DNA of 64,000 nucleotides, taken from the NCBI GenBank assembly GCA_963556195.1, contig OY744525.1, positions 61,903,772 through 61,967,771 of the forward strand. Reading direction: 5' to 3'. Of this stretch, positions 1 through 9,696 are shown piece after piece. Position 1 is the first letter of the stretch, and each line of letters starts with the position of its first letter. Below the pieces are notes generated by a model. The model was not told where the DNA came from, searched no databases, and worked only from the letters and a program-made list of their open reading frames with translations. The position numbers and the translations under genes were made by a program. This stretch comes from Sepiola atlantica (Eukaryota > Mollusca > Cephalopoda > Sepiida > Sepiolidae).

Positions 1-555
1 TTTCTAAAATAAACATACATGAAGGAATGAATCCCCCATGTTATAAAAATCCTAGGAAGGAAAACAGACACAGTAATTTAGATTTAACTAATGTGTGTTA
101 ATTATAAACGGATACAATATATAAGGATGGGTGGGTTTTGATCCATGATGTCGGTACGTCATGGTAGATTGTCCCTCAGCGTCGGTGTGATGTCGTTGAT
201 GACCCTGCACTGTTCGTTGATCTGGTATCAATGGTGGTTAGTGGTGAGCGAACGGCCGACAGGGACGGCACGAATTATTCGCAATTTACGGTAGTAGTTG
301 AAAGGATAGGTTTGCTGTTGAAAAGATCGGTTGTCAGGGTAACAAGAATAGACGACTTTTCGCTGGTTGGCTTCTGGTGAGCAATACTGAGAGCGACTGT
401 GTCAAGTAATGGAGTCCCGGTATAACTACTGCTTGCTGCTCGGCCTAGCAACGTGCGGACGTAGTTGTAAACATTCGGCTCCCAAGAGATAGGGAAGAAA
501 AATGGGTGTTGGTTTCAGAAAACTATTTTTTTTAAAATTCTACTTTCGCCACAGT
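1..555. other. Unassigned flank, GC-richer than average
   Basis: I see no gene here. Bases about 130-500 are clearly less AT-rich than most of the window, a texture otherwise seen in the solo LTR at 22.5-23.7 kb and in 36.1-36.6 kb. This may be part of an old retrotransposon or of a regulatory region. I found no second copy, terminal repeat or open frame to support either. Confidence 0.3.
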
Positions 556-575
556 GATCACGACGCACGAGTATT

Positions 576-950
576 TATTTACTCCTCTCCAGGAGGTTAG
601 GCACAAGGCAAGTTTTATCTTACTCCCACAAGTAAGATGTGAGCCAAAGTCGGGTCGGGAAAGTGGGGTTTGAAAAGCCAGCGCCAAAGAGGTGAGCACT
701 CTGGGCATTAAAAATTGCCTGGGCAGCCCCGTCGGCATTCCCCGGTAGGGGCGCCTCAGGCAGTAAGCAATAAACTTACTCCTCCCCAAAGAGGGGAGGC
801 GAAGCCTGGGAGGGTGGACCTCCTAGAACTGCACAGGACAGACCCATAGACCGGCGTAAATCAAGCCCCGAAGGCCAAGACAATACCAGTCTATGGGGTG
901 CAGTATCCATCGGAACAGATACTACACTTTGATCTTAGCCAAAAGACCAA
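576..950 (-). mobile_element. U2-snRNA-headed SINE, long form, full 3' end
   Basis: Read on the minus strand, the element opens with CTTTTGGCTAAGATCAAAG followed by TGTAGTATCTGTTC, the 5' region of U2 snRNA that includes the branch-site-recognition sequence GTAGTA. A body of about 300 bp follows and ends in GGAGTAAAT. It is flanked by a perfect 20-bp direct repeat, GATCACGACGCACGAGTATT, at 556-575 and 951-970. That is the signature of LINE-mediated target-primed insertion, so this is a retroposed unit and not a U2 gene. The U2 homology fades after about 45 nt and the body is not U2. SINEs with snRNA-derived heads are a described class (SINEU of crocodilians). Assignment of this family to that class is by structure only. 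Confidence 0.85.
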
Positions 951-970
951 GATCACGACGCACGAGTATT

Positions 971-1752
971 CAGCACACAATTTTGTGATAACGCAATTCC
1001 GCTTTTAACCAATTTGGAACCACATAAATAAGGCACACTTGGATGACAGTCAACATAATAATAACAAAATGACCGAACAAAATGAGATCTAAAAATCGTA
1101 ACATCCCTTTAAGTATTTGTCGTCAACCGAGTATCAGGATTAACAGAGAAAATAATAGGGAAACACTAACAAGTATTACGAGTAGAAAGGAAGGTTTACT
1201 AAATAAAGATACAAGGTGAACAAAGTAGTTCAGCAATCGCTAGATTTATTGAGACATCGTCTTTGGATAGACTGTAAGACCAACCCCTATAATATATTTT
1301 AACCAAACGAGATGTCAAATGAAAAAAGAAAACAAATCCCTTCTATAAATAACAAATAATATATTTGAATGATCTACACAGTTGGGTGTAGGTTGTTTAG
1401 ACAGTGAAGAAAAGGAATTTAAGTAATACGGTTAAAGTATTTTTCGAGCAATATATCTTCAAGTGAAGATAGCTTTGCTCTGTGACGGAGGCAGGAGAGA
1501 AGACGTCTTTCTTCGTTGGTGTTTGGGAGCTCTTTGTCTGCCTGTAAATCCTAAAGGGTCTGGAAGTAGTCGCTCAATAGTTCGGTCGAAATTGAGAACG
1601 CCCTGAAGGCCGATTACTTATCATGTGACCAAACAACCTTACTGGGGCTGCCTTCCGCAAGAAGAAAAAAATGTTAATATTTATGACCGCTCCAGCAATT
1701 TCCGAATCGAAGTAAAGTTAATAAACAAATTTTTAAATAGATTAATTAAGAA
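971..1752. other. No recognisable feature
   Basis: AT-rich sequence without a convincing open frame, RNA gene or internal repeat. The short open frame at 1625-1813 runs into an A-rich repeat and has no recognisable domain. Confidence 0.3.
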
Positions 1753-1913
1753 AGGATGGGCGTCAGAGAAAACAAAAGAAATATGGCGGGGAAAACGTAA
1801 GCATAAAAAATGAAATCGATAAAAAATGAAATCGATAAAAAAAAATGGTGGAAAAAAATGGCGGAAAAAGCTGAAAAAAAATAGAGAAACGTACAGGAGA
1901 CAAATATATAATG
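1753..1913 (+). repeat. Direct repeat, copy 1 of 2 (with 2630-2778)
   Basis: About 160 bp of A-rich sequence beginning AAGGATGGGCGTCAGA and containing ATATGGCGGG and GACAAATATATAAT recurs in the same order and orientation at 2630-2778, with substitutions and small indels. It is probably a dispersed element or a local duplication; the family is unknown. Confidence 0.6.
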
Positions 1914-2194
1914 GCTAAATTGAGCTAGATCTCGGTAGTTATCTTTCTTTTTACAGTGGAATAGATGATTCCATTCTTCTTATTTAAGAACCATATGACG
2001 GCTTTGAAGGTGTTTTCGACAATCTGAACATTCGCTAGTTAATCGATAGCAATCCAAAAGACTTAAGTTCGCCAAAATCCTTCTTTTGAATTTGGAAAGA
2101 ACATGAAAAAAGCTACAAAGGAAAGATAGAAAGAAAAAGAAAAGACATAGAAAAACAACAGAAGTAGAGAAGAAATAAAAACGAAAAATTAAAG

Positions 2195-2310
2195 AAAAAG
2201 GGGACGAAACCATTTCAAGTGTTTAGGGAAAGGGAGAAAGCAAATAGCAAGTCAGACAACCCCCGCAGTCTTAAATGAATTCGGAATGAAATCCTTCATT
2301 ATTTCTATAA
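2195..2310 (-). repeat. Dispersed repeat, copy 1 of 3
   Basis: The reverse complement matches parts of 10062-10325 and 15045-15290. Shared landmarks include GTGAAGGAT, CCGAATTCATTT and a CTATTTG-CTTTC block followed by a CTTCGTC/TTTCGTC end. It is an unidentified interspersed repeat. Confidence 0.55.
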
Positions 2311-2532
2311 TAGTATTCTCCCTTTATTTCTTTTTATTTCCATACATAATGTTTTCTTCTTTCTTTTTGTACAACTTTCCAGTTTGAGACGTTTTTTTTT
2401 TTGCTTTCTTTTTATTTTATTTTCACAGATTAAAACGTCGTTTTATATGAATATGAATGTTTGTGCGAACCCTATCGAAGCATTTCATGTTTTACGGGGA
2501 ATAAACGCATTTAATTTATAAACAATTGTTTT

Positions 2533-2601
2533 CTCCAGATTAGGATCCAAGGTAACCCTGACGCCACAAAGTCGATTTTAGCTCGGGTCCTAATCTGGAG
2601 A
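2533..2601. repeat. Short inverted repeat
   Basis: TCTCCAGATTAGGATCC near 2534 is mirrored by GGGTCCTAATCTGGAGA near 2584-2600, with one mismatch, around a spacer of about 35 bp. It sits just before the second copy of the 1753/2630 direct repeat and may mark the end of that element. Confidence 0.5.
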
Positions 2602-2629
2602 AGCCCCGTTAAAATACAACTGGAGAAAA

Positions 2630-2778
2630 GGATGAGCGTCAGATAAAAAAAAAACGAAATATGGCGGGAAAAAGTCAACACCAAAAATGAAATCAGAAAG
2701 AAAGATGGCGGAGGGAAAAAGATGGCGTAAAAGGCTGAATAAAAAATAGATAAATGCACACAGAGACAAATATATAAT
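2630..2778 (+). repeat. Direct repeat, copy 2 of 2 (with 1753-1913)
   Basis: Same block as 1753-1913: AAGGATGAGCGTCAGA, then GAAATATGGCGGG, then GACAAATATATAAT. It is moderately diverged from the first copy. Confidence 0.6.
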
Positions 2779-3530
2779 TAGGAATTGTTTGCGTTTTATT
2801 TGTTACTTTATTCTCAAGTTTTAATTCTTTTAATAGAAACTAAAAAGGAGACGATGAAAGAAAGAGAAAACAATAAGTGGAAAACAATTGTTCACTAATG
2901 ATTTCGCTATTTTAACATTTTTGAAAACATTCAATTTCATTTTTCTTAGAACTATTTCCGAGAATAACCCTTTTTTTCTTACCTTTTTTTTTTAAACTTT
3001 GGTTTCGTATTTTTCTGTTTCATATTCGATCAGAAGTATTCTAGTATAATCATCATTATTCATTGAATCGGGAATAAAATTAGATCTTAACTTTACAGAC
3101 CGCCAAGAAAAAAATGAACTCATTCTTCTTCTTCTTCTTCTCGAGAAGCTGACCTCGATCTTGCCATCTTTTTCTTTGTCGTTTTCTTTTATCTTGATTT
3201 TATGAATACGAGTGCGCATTTTTATTTGTTTTTTAATCTGAGAGCAAATATTTACAGTATTTTGAATGAAAATGTGCGATAAAAATAATTCTGTGATAAT
3301 TACAGTCAGTAGCATTAAATAACATACTCGAATATTTATCTCACTAATATCCCCTCTCTCTGTCATTATATATATATATACACACTGATGTAGTTTGCTT
3401 GAAGCATTGTTTAGTGTGTATATAAAGGTAATTTATAGAATGCAATACAATGCAGAGGTGTAACGGATAAACAAACTGACGCAAATTAAGACATAACGGT
3501 TGAATGAGTTATGTAGTTTGCATTTTTTTT

Positions 3531-3533
<3 letters not shown>
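2779..3533. other. No recognisable feature
   Basis: AT-rich sequence with homopolymer T runs and short purine/pyrimidine tracts. The 124-codon open frame on the minus strand (2992-3366) is lysine/arginine-rich, low in complexity and matches nothing I recognise. I read it as chance. Confidence 0.3.
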
Positions 3534-3581
<48 letters not shown>

Positions 3582-3845
3582 ATTATAGTCTTACTTGCGT
3601 CAGTGTGATCTGATGGAAGTTCCGTATAATACTGTGTTTTGGGAACATTTTCCTTCATCAGATATGTGTTCAACCTTAATTCAAATGTTTATATGAAGGT
3701 CGTTGCTAGCAAATTTGCGTTTGAATTAAAGTTGAACATACATCTGACGAAGGGAAATGTTCCCAAAATATATTATACGAAATTTCCATGACCACACTGA
3801 CGCAAGTAAGATTGTAATATAATATATATATATATATATATATAT
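3534..3845. mobile_element. Foldback element flanked on both sides by (TA)n
   Basis: A (TA)n tract (3534-3578) is followed by an imperfect inverted repeat of about 100 bp. The left arm is about 3580-3690 (TTACTTGCGTCAGTGTG...), the right arm about 3712-3812 (...CACTGACGCAAGTAAG), and a second (TA)n tract (3822-3845) follows. Both arms contain a decayed hammerhead-like core: CTGACGA then GGGAAATGTTCCC then AAAA on the plus strand near 3744, and CTGATGA on the minus strand near 3661. The conserved GAA is lost in both. The 9.6-9.7 kb region is a diverged relative with a better core. It is non-coding, and probably a non-autonomous relative of Penelope-like elements. Confidence 0.6.
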
Positions 3846-3911
3846 GGTTGAATATAAGAAACAACTTATGTCTGGATATCCTTTGGTAGATCCTTTCAAT
3901 AATCCGAATCA

Positions 3912-4600
3912 GAATCTTAGTTTCGGAGGGGAATTGGCTGATGAATTTTCCATAGTTTAGATTTGTGTCCCAAGTACTTTCAGATCCATCCGGGTCCATC
4001 TTCAGGGGAATGAGGTTAATCAGGTACAGACCATGTTTTTGTATTATAGAAGGTTTAGGCGGGAATTATGTAATAAGTACGAAACTATAGTTAACATTAT
4101 AGACATTTTAGTATATTATTACTGATATTAAAGTTAATTCTGTTAATTAGGGTTTTTTTTTTTTTGGTTTTTATATATAGGGCTTCCAATATATGGAGTT
4201 TTTGTTTGTTAGATTTTGGTATTTTCTACTAGGGGTTTTCTGAATTCCGATCGGGGGCAGGAATGGTCGTTAGCTAAGTGTTGGGCTATGGCGCTAGTAT
4301 CAGACAAATGCATCGTCAACAAAGTCGTGGTAGTCAAACCTATGTATGCTTTTTTCTTGGTTGTCGGAGACAGTCTCCCAAAGGACATTTAAACTCATAA
4401 ACAAGGTTTGTCTTATCCAAAACTTTAATCGAGGGGGAAGAATTATTTGTGATAATAAGGTTAATGGTTTTTACTTTATTGTAGAAAATGATCAGTTTTA
4501 CTTTTTTATTTGGGTCAGTAGGGAGTACGTTCTTATTAATAATATTTCTTAGAACTTGTTCATCTATTTCATTATTGTGAACTACTTGTGATAAAATAGT
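3912..4600 (-). pseudogene. Penelope-like element, GIY-YIG-type C-terminal region and 3' end (degenerate)
   Basis: On the minus strand, from about 4600 to 4250, a broken frame reads VVHNNEIDEQVLRNIINKNV, then a segment with YNKVKT, then VYEFKCPLGDC, then, after frame breaks, MHLSDTSAIAQHLANDHSCP. This order (charged linker, VYxFKCPxGDC, a decayed YIGLT-like stretch, H-rich tail) is what I recall of the C-terminal GIY-YIG endonuclease region in Penelope-like retroelements, which follows their reverse transcriptase. No RT core is present, so the copy is 5'-truncated. Sequence from 4250 down to 3912 is the element's 3' end and is repeated in inverted orientation at 4650-4967. Stops and frameshifts make it inactive. 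Clade within PLEs is not determined. Confidence 0.65.
3968..4009 (-). ncRNA. Hammerhead-ribozyme-like motif in PLE arm (left)
   Basis: Minus strand order: stem I strand TCCC; core CTGAAGA (CUGANGA consensus); one bulged T; stem II GGACCC/GGATCT around loop GGAT (one mismatch, one G-U); GAA; palindromic stem III AGTACT; cleavage-site base T; stem I partner GGGA. All invariant core bases are present. The bulge and the tiny stem III are departures from a textbook hammerhead. Hammerheads with very short stem III are known from Penelope-like elements. Activity is inferred, not shown. Confidence 0.5.
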
Positions 4601-4649
4601 TTAATGGTTGTGTCAAGTGGAAAATTGGATTTATTACTATTATTATCGT

Positions 4650-4967
4650 GGGAAATAAAAATACCAAAATCTTAGAATATAGTACTAAAATACAAAAACT
4701 CCATATATTAGAAGCCCTATATTTATAAAAAAACAAAAAAACCCTAATTAACAGAATTAACTTTAATATCAGTAATAATATACTAAAATGTCTATAATTC
4801 TAACTATAGTCTCGTACTTATTACATAATTCCCACCTAAACCATCTATAATACTAACACATGGTCTGTACCTGAATATTCTCATTCCCCTGAAGATGGAC
4901 CCGGATGGGTCTGAAAGTACTTGGGACTCAAATTTAAACCATGGCAAATTCATCAGCCAATTCCCTT
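4650..4967 (+). pseudogene. Penelope-like element, inverted partner copy: last codons and 3' end
   Basis: This segment is the inverted repeat of 3912-4235. On the plus strand it opens in a frame reading NTKILEYSTKIQKLHILEAL and then YL; after one in-frame TAA it reads KTLINRINFNISNNILKCL and ends at TAA. That is the expected tail of a PLE protein (a ...LEALYI...K..N.IN... ending). It continues through the same 3' non-coding sequence as the minus copy, including a hammerhead-like motif, and stops at 4967 where U2-SINE material begins. The two copies lie head to head, with this one more severely 5'-truncated. Confidence 0.65.
4885..4926 (+). ncRNA. Hammerhead-ribozyme-like motif in PLE arm (right)
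   Basis: Order on the plus strand: TCCC (stem I); CTGAAGA; bulged T; GGACCC-GGAT-GGGTCT (6-bp stem II with one G-U); GAA; palindromic AGTACT (stem III); T (cleavage site); GGGA (stem I partner). Stem II is fully paired here, unlike in the left-arm copy, so this is the better preserved of the pair. The self-complementary stem III would favour a two-molecule (dimer) hammerhead. Confidence 0.55.
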
Positions 4968-4984
4968 CTAGCCAAAAGGTCAAG

Positions 4985-5317
4985 TTATTTATCTCCAGGA
5001 GGTTAGACACAAGGTCGAAGTATTTTTATTTACATCCTTTTCAGGAGGGTAGACACAAGGCCAGGTGTGGTTAGCCAGCGCACTAGGATTAGCGTGCTCT
5101 GGCCTACAAAAAATGCCTGTCGGCATTCCCCAGTAGGGGGGCCTCAGGCGATTAGCAATAAACTAACCCCTTAAAGAGAAGGTAACGCCTGGGAGGGTGG
5201 ACCCTCTAGAACTGTACAGGACAATACCTCAGACCGAAGGCCAAAACAGGACCGGTCTACAGAGTATAGCATCCATTGGAACAGATACTACACTCTGAAC
5301 TTAGCCAAAAGGCCAAG
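4985..5317 (-). mobile_element. U2-snRNA-headed SINE, long form (composite)
   Basis: The minus-strand head at 5317 reads CTTGGCCTTTTGGCTAAG and continues into TGTAGTATCTGTTCC. The body matches the 576-950 copy through GGCATTCCC, GGCGCCTCAGG-like and GCCTGGGAGGGTGGACC blocks read on the plus strand. Two copies of the 3' tail block GGAGG(T/G)TAGACACAAGG lie in tandem at about 4995 and 5045. A stray U2 5'-end fragment (CTAGCCAAAAGGTCAAG, 4968-4984) directly precedes the tail. More than one insertion, or a tandem copy, is therefore recorded here. Confidence 0.75.
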
Positions 5318-6289
5318 AAAACTTTGTACAAAGTGTTTGGAGAATCGATGGCATAACTTCGAGATTATGTTTTATAGGTGTAAGGGAGTCTGTGTGTGTG
5401 TGTGTGTGTGTGTATGGGGGGGTTGTAATAGCACTCCATTATTAGTCTAATTTCCTTTGTGGTCCATATCTTCCTCTGCATTGTCTTTGGTTTGTGCTGG
5501 TCATATTTATTTACATGTATTTGGTCTGTTGTATTCTGTTACATAAGATAAGAAGGATCAACGTTTGCAGGATGATGTGGGTCCTCCATGCTAGCTTTCA
5601 AATAAGCCCCTGCCGATCACGACGCTCAGAGCTTTCTCCTGAGCCCCACGGCTTTTTTATTTGTTTGGCGTCATTTGTTCATAGTTTTACTGGTGTATGT
5701 ATGGTGTATTCACAATAAAAAAATGTTGATCGATATTTCTTTTCAATATCTTCTTGTTCGGAAAACAAGCGTTTCCGAATTTATCTTCACATATAGAACG
5801 GAATCCTGAAATCTCATATACAACACATCACTCAATAAGTTCCGGGCCTACCTAATAAAACAACTTTTAGGAAAAATTCTACTTTATTCATCAACATAGT
5901 GTCGTCGGGTGATTTATGCTTCTTTAAAAAGTCGATCCTTTTTTTTTTTTGTAGAACTATTTGTCTTTGGCCTCAAAATACACCATCACTTCCAAAAGAA
6001 GATAGTCATAGCCATTGTTATGAAAAAATCCAATGAGTCAAAAGACAAGCAGGGTTCAAATAAATAAGAAAAAAACTGCTTTTTTCTTGATGCATCGATG
6101 ATGGAAGCAATTATGCACCGATTTTTTGCACCTTTGACTTGTTACATCGAATTGGTATTTGTATTAATGACGGCCGAAAACTAACACATTTAAAGTTTCA
6201 GATTTTAAACAGACTTAGTTAAAGAAGTTTGGAAGGCTTAATGTGTGGTGTGTGGCCAGAAATTATAAATTACCTCCAAAAATTACTTA
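5318..6289. other. No recognisable gene; (GT)n near 5392-5413
   Basis: Contains a short GT microsatellite and otherwise unique AT-rich sequence. The open frame at 5494-5718 has no recognisable domain. Confidence 0.3.
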
Positions 6290-6373
6290 GTCCCATTGGC
6301 ATTCCCTTACAAGTTAAGTATATTAGGTGCAATGGGGGAGCTAATGCCTGGGAGAATTACTTTCTTAGACTGA
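6290..6373 (-). repeat. Old U2-SINE body fragment
   Basis: On the plus strand CCCATTGGCATTCCC..., then GGTGCAATGGGGGAGCTAA-TGCCTGGGAG-ATTA, then TTAGACTG, follow the order of the long U2-SINE body (GTCGGCATTCCC, GGGGAGGCGAAGCCTGGGAG, TAGAACTG). Head and tail are gone. It is short and diverged, so it is tentative. Confidence 0.4.
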
Positions 6374-7570
6374 AAATATAACCGTTCACTACATTTATAA
6401 AAATGTAATTTTTCTAAGTTGCTGTTCAAGATAAAAATAAAATATGGGAGCTCCGATGTTCGGTTCAAAAATAGAGGAAGAATCGGTTTTGAAACATCTT
6501 CTTGGATTGTTAGAAGATTGGGAAAACTGATGGTACGGACCGGGTAAGGGTGGGCAGAAAAGATCGACGATGGGGACGTAAAATGGAGTCAAGGCGAAGC
6601 TGAGATAAATACAAACAGAGAATGGATCGGAAATCCAAAAATGGATCGCCATTGAATAATATCAGTAAAGCCGTGCACACCCACACCCACAAATGTGTGC
6701 AAAACAGTCCATGGTAATTTTAATGGAGCCACTTTGGAAACCGTTTGATTGGCATTAGAACTCCCCTCCCCGAAAATAGAAACATTATTAGAGCTTGTCT
6801 CTCTCTACTTTTCCTCCTATATTTGTCAGGCTTTATTTTATCCTCCCGATGGGAGGCGGCACTTTCTTCTTGTGCTGATGAATTTCCAAGAACGGATTTT
6901 CAGGAAAGAAAGAAAGAGAGCGAGAGAGAGAGGGGAGTAGTGTGGGTAACTAATTTATTTTTATACACGCATTAGGCATCATCGATGTCGCCCATACCGA
7001 CATCAAAACCACCACAATTATAGCAAGATGGCGCCGAATTGATAAATGGAACGTAAGACATGCCGATTCTGGGATAATAGAGTTAAGCTGCACACATCGA
7101 GGACGGTTCGTATATTAGAACATCATTGAAATATTTTTTATTGTTTCAAGAGAAACTGAATATTAAACTTTTAAAATTTCATTATTTACAAACTATGTGT
7201 TTTCGAAGGAATCATTATCAGTGATTGCTCACTGACAATCAGAAGTAGTGTTCCCTTTCAATAACCGTTGCAGATCACTTTGCGTTATCACAACAGCCGT
7301 TTACCATTCATTTCTCGTTTATAACGAACATTGGTTTTACTCTGAAATTTGAATGCCAATTAGCCTCCCCAAGATTTCAGTGCTCTCCATGCCCTTCCAG
7401 TGGATGTCTGGATAGTGCTATCCATCCTTGGTTTTCCCTTCATCCTTTACGACCATTTTGTGTATTATCAGCTTATGCTGATGCTACACATTTTGTTCCA
7501 GCAAGGGCGGGGGGGGGGGGATTTTAGACAGTTTTAATTTTCTTGGATTCGTGTAATAGTATATTATAAT
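6374..7570. other. No recognisable gene
   Basis: Unique AT-rich sequence with a GA-rich patch near 6905-6935 and a G run near 7508. The overlapping short open frames at 6.4-6.9 kb show no domain and look like chance. Confidence 0.3.
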
Positions 7571-7572
7571 TA

Positions 7573-7576
7573 TAAC

Positions 7577-7616
<40 letters not shown>

Positions 7617-7617
7617 A
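7573..7617. repeat. (ATT)n microsatellite
   Basis: About 14 uninterrupted copies of the trinucleotide ATT. Confidence 0.9.
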
Positions 7618-7805
7618 CAAAGATTAGGTTTCTGTCTGTAACCAAAACCATGTCTCATATCTCAAAGATGATATGTCATGTCACCAAGAATTTCTTTTTA
7701 TCCAGAAACGTAGAATTATTGTCGAATTTTTTTTTAGTTAAAAAATATATAATTTTAACAAACATTTCTAAATGTGTAGATTAACACCTTCAGCTGAATA
7801 AAAAT

Positions 7806-8675
7806 GAGATTCTATGTAAGCATTTTTGGCGGAAAGGAGAAAAAACAAAAAACAAAAAAACAATTATTTTTTAAATTCTGAGTGATAGATCGGTTTAGTA
7901 CATAAATCTAAAATAAAATGATCCTCCATTTCCGGGCCATTCTAACTTATTAGGCCATTAACTAATCTTTTTTACCACTAATCCTAAGTCCAACTGGAAA
8001 GGTCGTCAAATCACATGTAATCGCCTAAAAGTGGACCGCCCCCCCCCAAAAAAAAATACTTCATCTCCAATAAAAAAAAAGAGTTGAACTGTCATAAAAC
8101 GGTAGAATGACCCGGAAATGGAGGATTATTTAATGCTAAATTTTTATGCGAAATTGATCCCCCACTCTAAATTCAAAAATATTTTTGTTGCTGTTTCTTT
8201 CCACCAGGTTATTCAATGTATTTACACATAATCGCCTAAAAAAGTAGAATCATTTTTTGGGGGGTGTTGATCTATAATACCGAAACTTAATATTTTTATT
8301 TACACATTAAAAATAAGGTATTTAATTAGCTAAATTTAAAGAAGTTATTCATTTCATCTTTACGGGAAAAGTAAACACAACTAAACAAATAAAATGCTTA
8401 ATTTTTTTTTTTTTAAATGAGATTCTGCTTTTGTAGGCGTGTAAAGAGTGAACCCGTGGAAAACAGAAATAAGGAAAAAAAACAACAATTATTTTAGAAT
8501 TTAGAGGGGAGATCACTTTCATATACGTTTAACGTAAAATGCCCCTCCCCCATCTCCGGGCCATTTGAACTTTTTAAGACATTTAATTTTGTTACCATTA
8601 ACCCTAAGTTCGAGTGGCAAGTTAACAAAACTACTTGCTATCGCCTATTAAAGTAGACCCCCCCCCCCGCAAAAA
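7806..8675. repeat. Two diverged ~250-bp units about 610 bp apart, with an inverted partial copy between
   Basis: Unit 1 (7806-8045) and unit 2 (8418-8675) share, in order, GAGATTCT, an AAACAACAATTATTTT-like A-rich block, CCTCCATTTCCGGGCCATT (unit 2: CATCTCCGGGCCATTTG), CCTAAGT(C/T)C(A/G)A, ATCGCCTA and a poly-C/poly-A junction. Between them, 8100-8130 carries an inverted copy of the CCTCCATTTCCGGGTCATTCTAC block. It is an old duplicated repeat of unknown type. Confidence 0.6.
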
Positions 8676-8721
8676 AAACGCGGCGAATTTAGTTTCCATA
8701 ACAAAAATAATGAATTAGAGA

Positions 8722-8920
8722 AGAGATAGAGAATGAAGGAGAGATAGAGAATGAAGGAGAGATAGAGAATGAAGGAGAGATAGAGAATGAAGGAGAGATA
8801 GAGAATGAAGGAGAGATAGAGAATGAAGGAGAGGTAGAGAATGAAGGAGAGATAGAGAATGAAGGAGAGGTAGAGAATGAAGGAGAGGTAGAGAATGAAG
8901 GAGAGGTAGAGAATGAAGGA
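8722..8920 (+). repeat. 18-bp minisatellite, 11 copies
   Basis: Unit GAGATAGAGAATGAAGGA (some copies GAGGTAGAGAATGAAGGA), 11 copies head to tail, then degenerating into GA-rich DNA to about 9000. Because the unit is a multiple of three, several frames stay open through it; the resulting open frames are repeat artefacts, not genes. Confidence 0.9.
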
Positions 8921-9462
8921 GAGAGAAAGAGAAAGAGAGAGAAAGAGGCAATGTGAAAGAAAGAGAGACAAAGAAGAAGAGACAAAGAGAAAGCGGGAGA
9001 GAGAATGCTTAATTAGTATTCACTGTTCTCCCCTTCTCGCACACCAGACAATAAATATGTGGTCAGTTATTCCCGTCCCTGTATTCGTCACTTAATAAGC
9101 ACTCCTTAATCTGCATGCTTTATGATTTGGTAGACCTTATTAATTTTTCAAAAAAAAAAAAAACCTCGAACGTATTTATGCGATTAAAAAAAGCGAAACT
9201 AAAATAAAAGTAAGACTACCGAGCAACGCCAGATTAGTACAACTAATAAATAAACAAATAAATAAATGTTTAGAATTCTTGAATGCAGGTCAATCATTTT
9301 GACACGATCATTTCGAAAATAACTCGCTAACGTCAAGTGATTAGAAACACCCTAATATGCCTAATTGACACCATGACTTCCAATTGTAGGTTTGAAACGT
9401 TATTTGTGGTCATTTATATTTTTTAAGAGTTCGATCTAGTTTGTTTGAAGAATTGTTTCTAG

Positions 9463-9518
9463 TATATCCGATAAATCGCCTCCTATCTCTATAGCTACGT
9501 GGCGATTTATCGGATATA
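9463..9518. repeat. Perfect 18-bp inverted repeat (hairpin)
   Basis: TATATCCGATAAATCGCC (9463-9480) and its exact complement GGCGATTTATCGGATATA (9501-9518) around a 20-nt loop. No T run follows, so it is not terminator-like. It may be the end of a small foldback element. Confidence 0.7.
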
Positions 9519-9660
9519 AGTGGATTAAAAAGAAAAAATAAGACGAAAGTGAAAGTGAAAGTTAAATGAGTTTGTTTTTTTTGTTTTCCCCTTTTAGTAT
9601 GATTTATTTTAATTACAGATCTTATTTGCTCTCAGTGTCACTCGATGTTGGCTCCGTATG

Positions 9661-9696
9661 ACATAATATTTCGGGAAAACTCCCCTCTTCAGATGC
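9661..9696 (-). ncRNA. Hammerhead-ribozyme-like motif, all core positions intact
   Basis: Minus strand order: GCAT (stem I); CTGAAGA; GGGGA-GTT-TTCCC (5-bp stem II with one G-U, no bulge); GAA; ATAT (palindromic stem III); T (cleavage-site base); ATGT (stem I partner, one G-U). Every invariant core base of the hammerhead is present. The neighbouring sequence (CACTGAGAGCAAATAAG on the minus strand) resembles the ends of the foldback at 3.58-3.83 kb, so this is a diverged single arm of that family. Stem I is short, and folding or cleavage is not demonstrated. Confidence 0.5.

Noticed and set aside
901..950. A genuine U2 snRNA gene
   Set aside because: Only the first ~45 nt resemble U2; the Sm site and 3' stem-loops are absent, and the unit is bounded by target duplications.
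2992..3366. 124-codon minus-strand open frame
   Set aside because: Low complexity, charged, with no recognisable motif and no second copy.
3630..3790. Working hammerheads in the 3.6 kb foldback
   Set aside because: Both cores have lost the conserved G of GAA and stem I does not pair; kept only as decayed relatives.
8648..8985. Open frames of 78-107 codons over the 18-bp repeat
   Set aside because: Their length is a consequence of an 18-bp period on both strands; the product is a monotonous repeat with no start context or domain.
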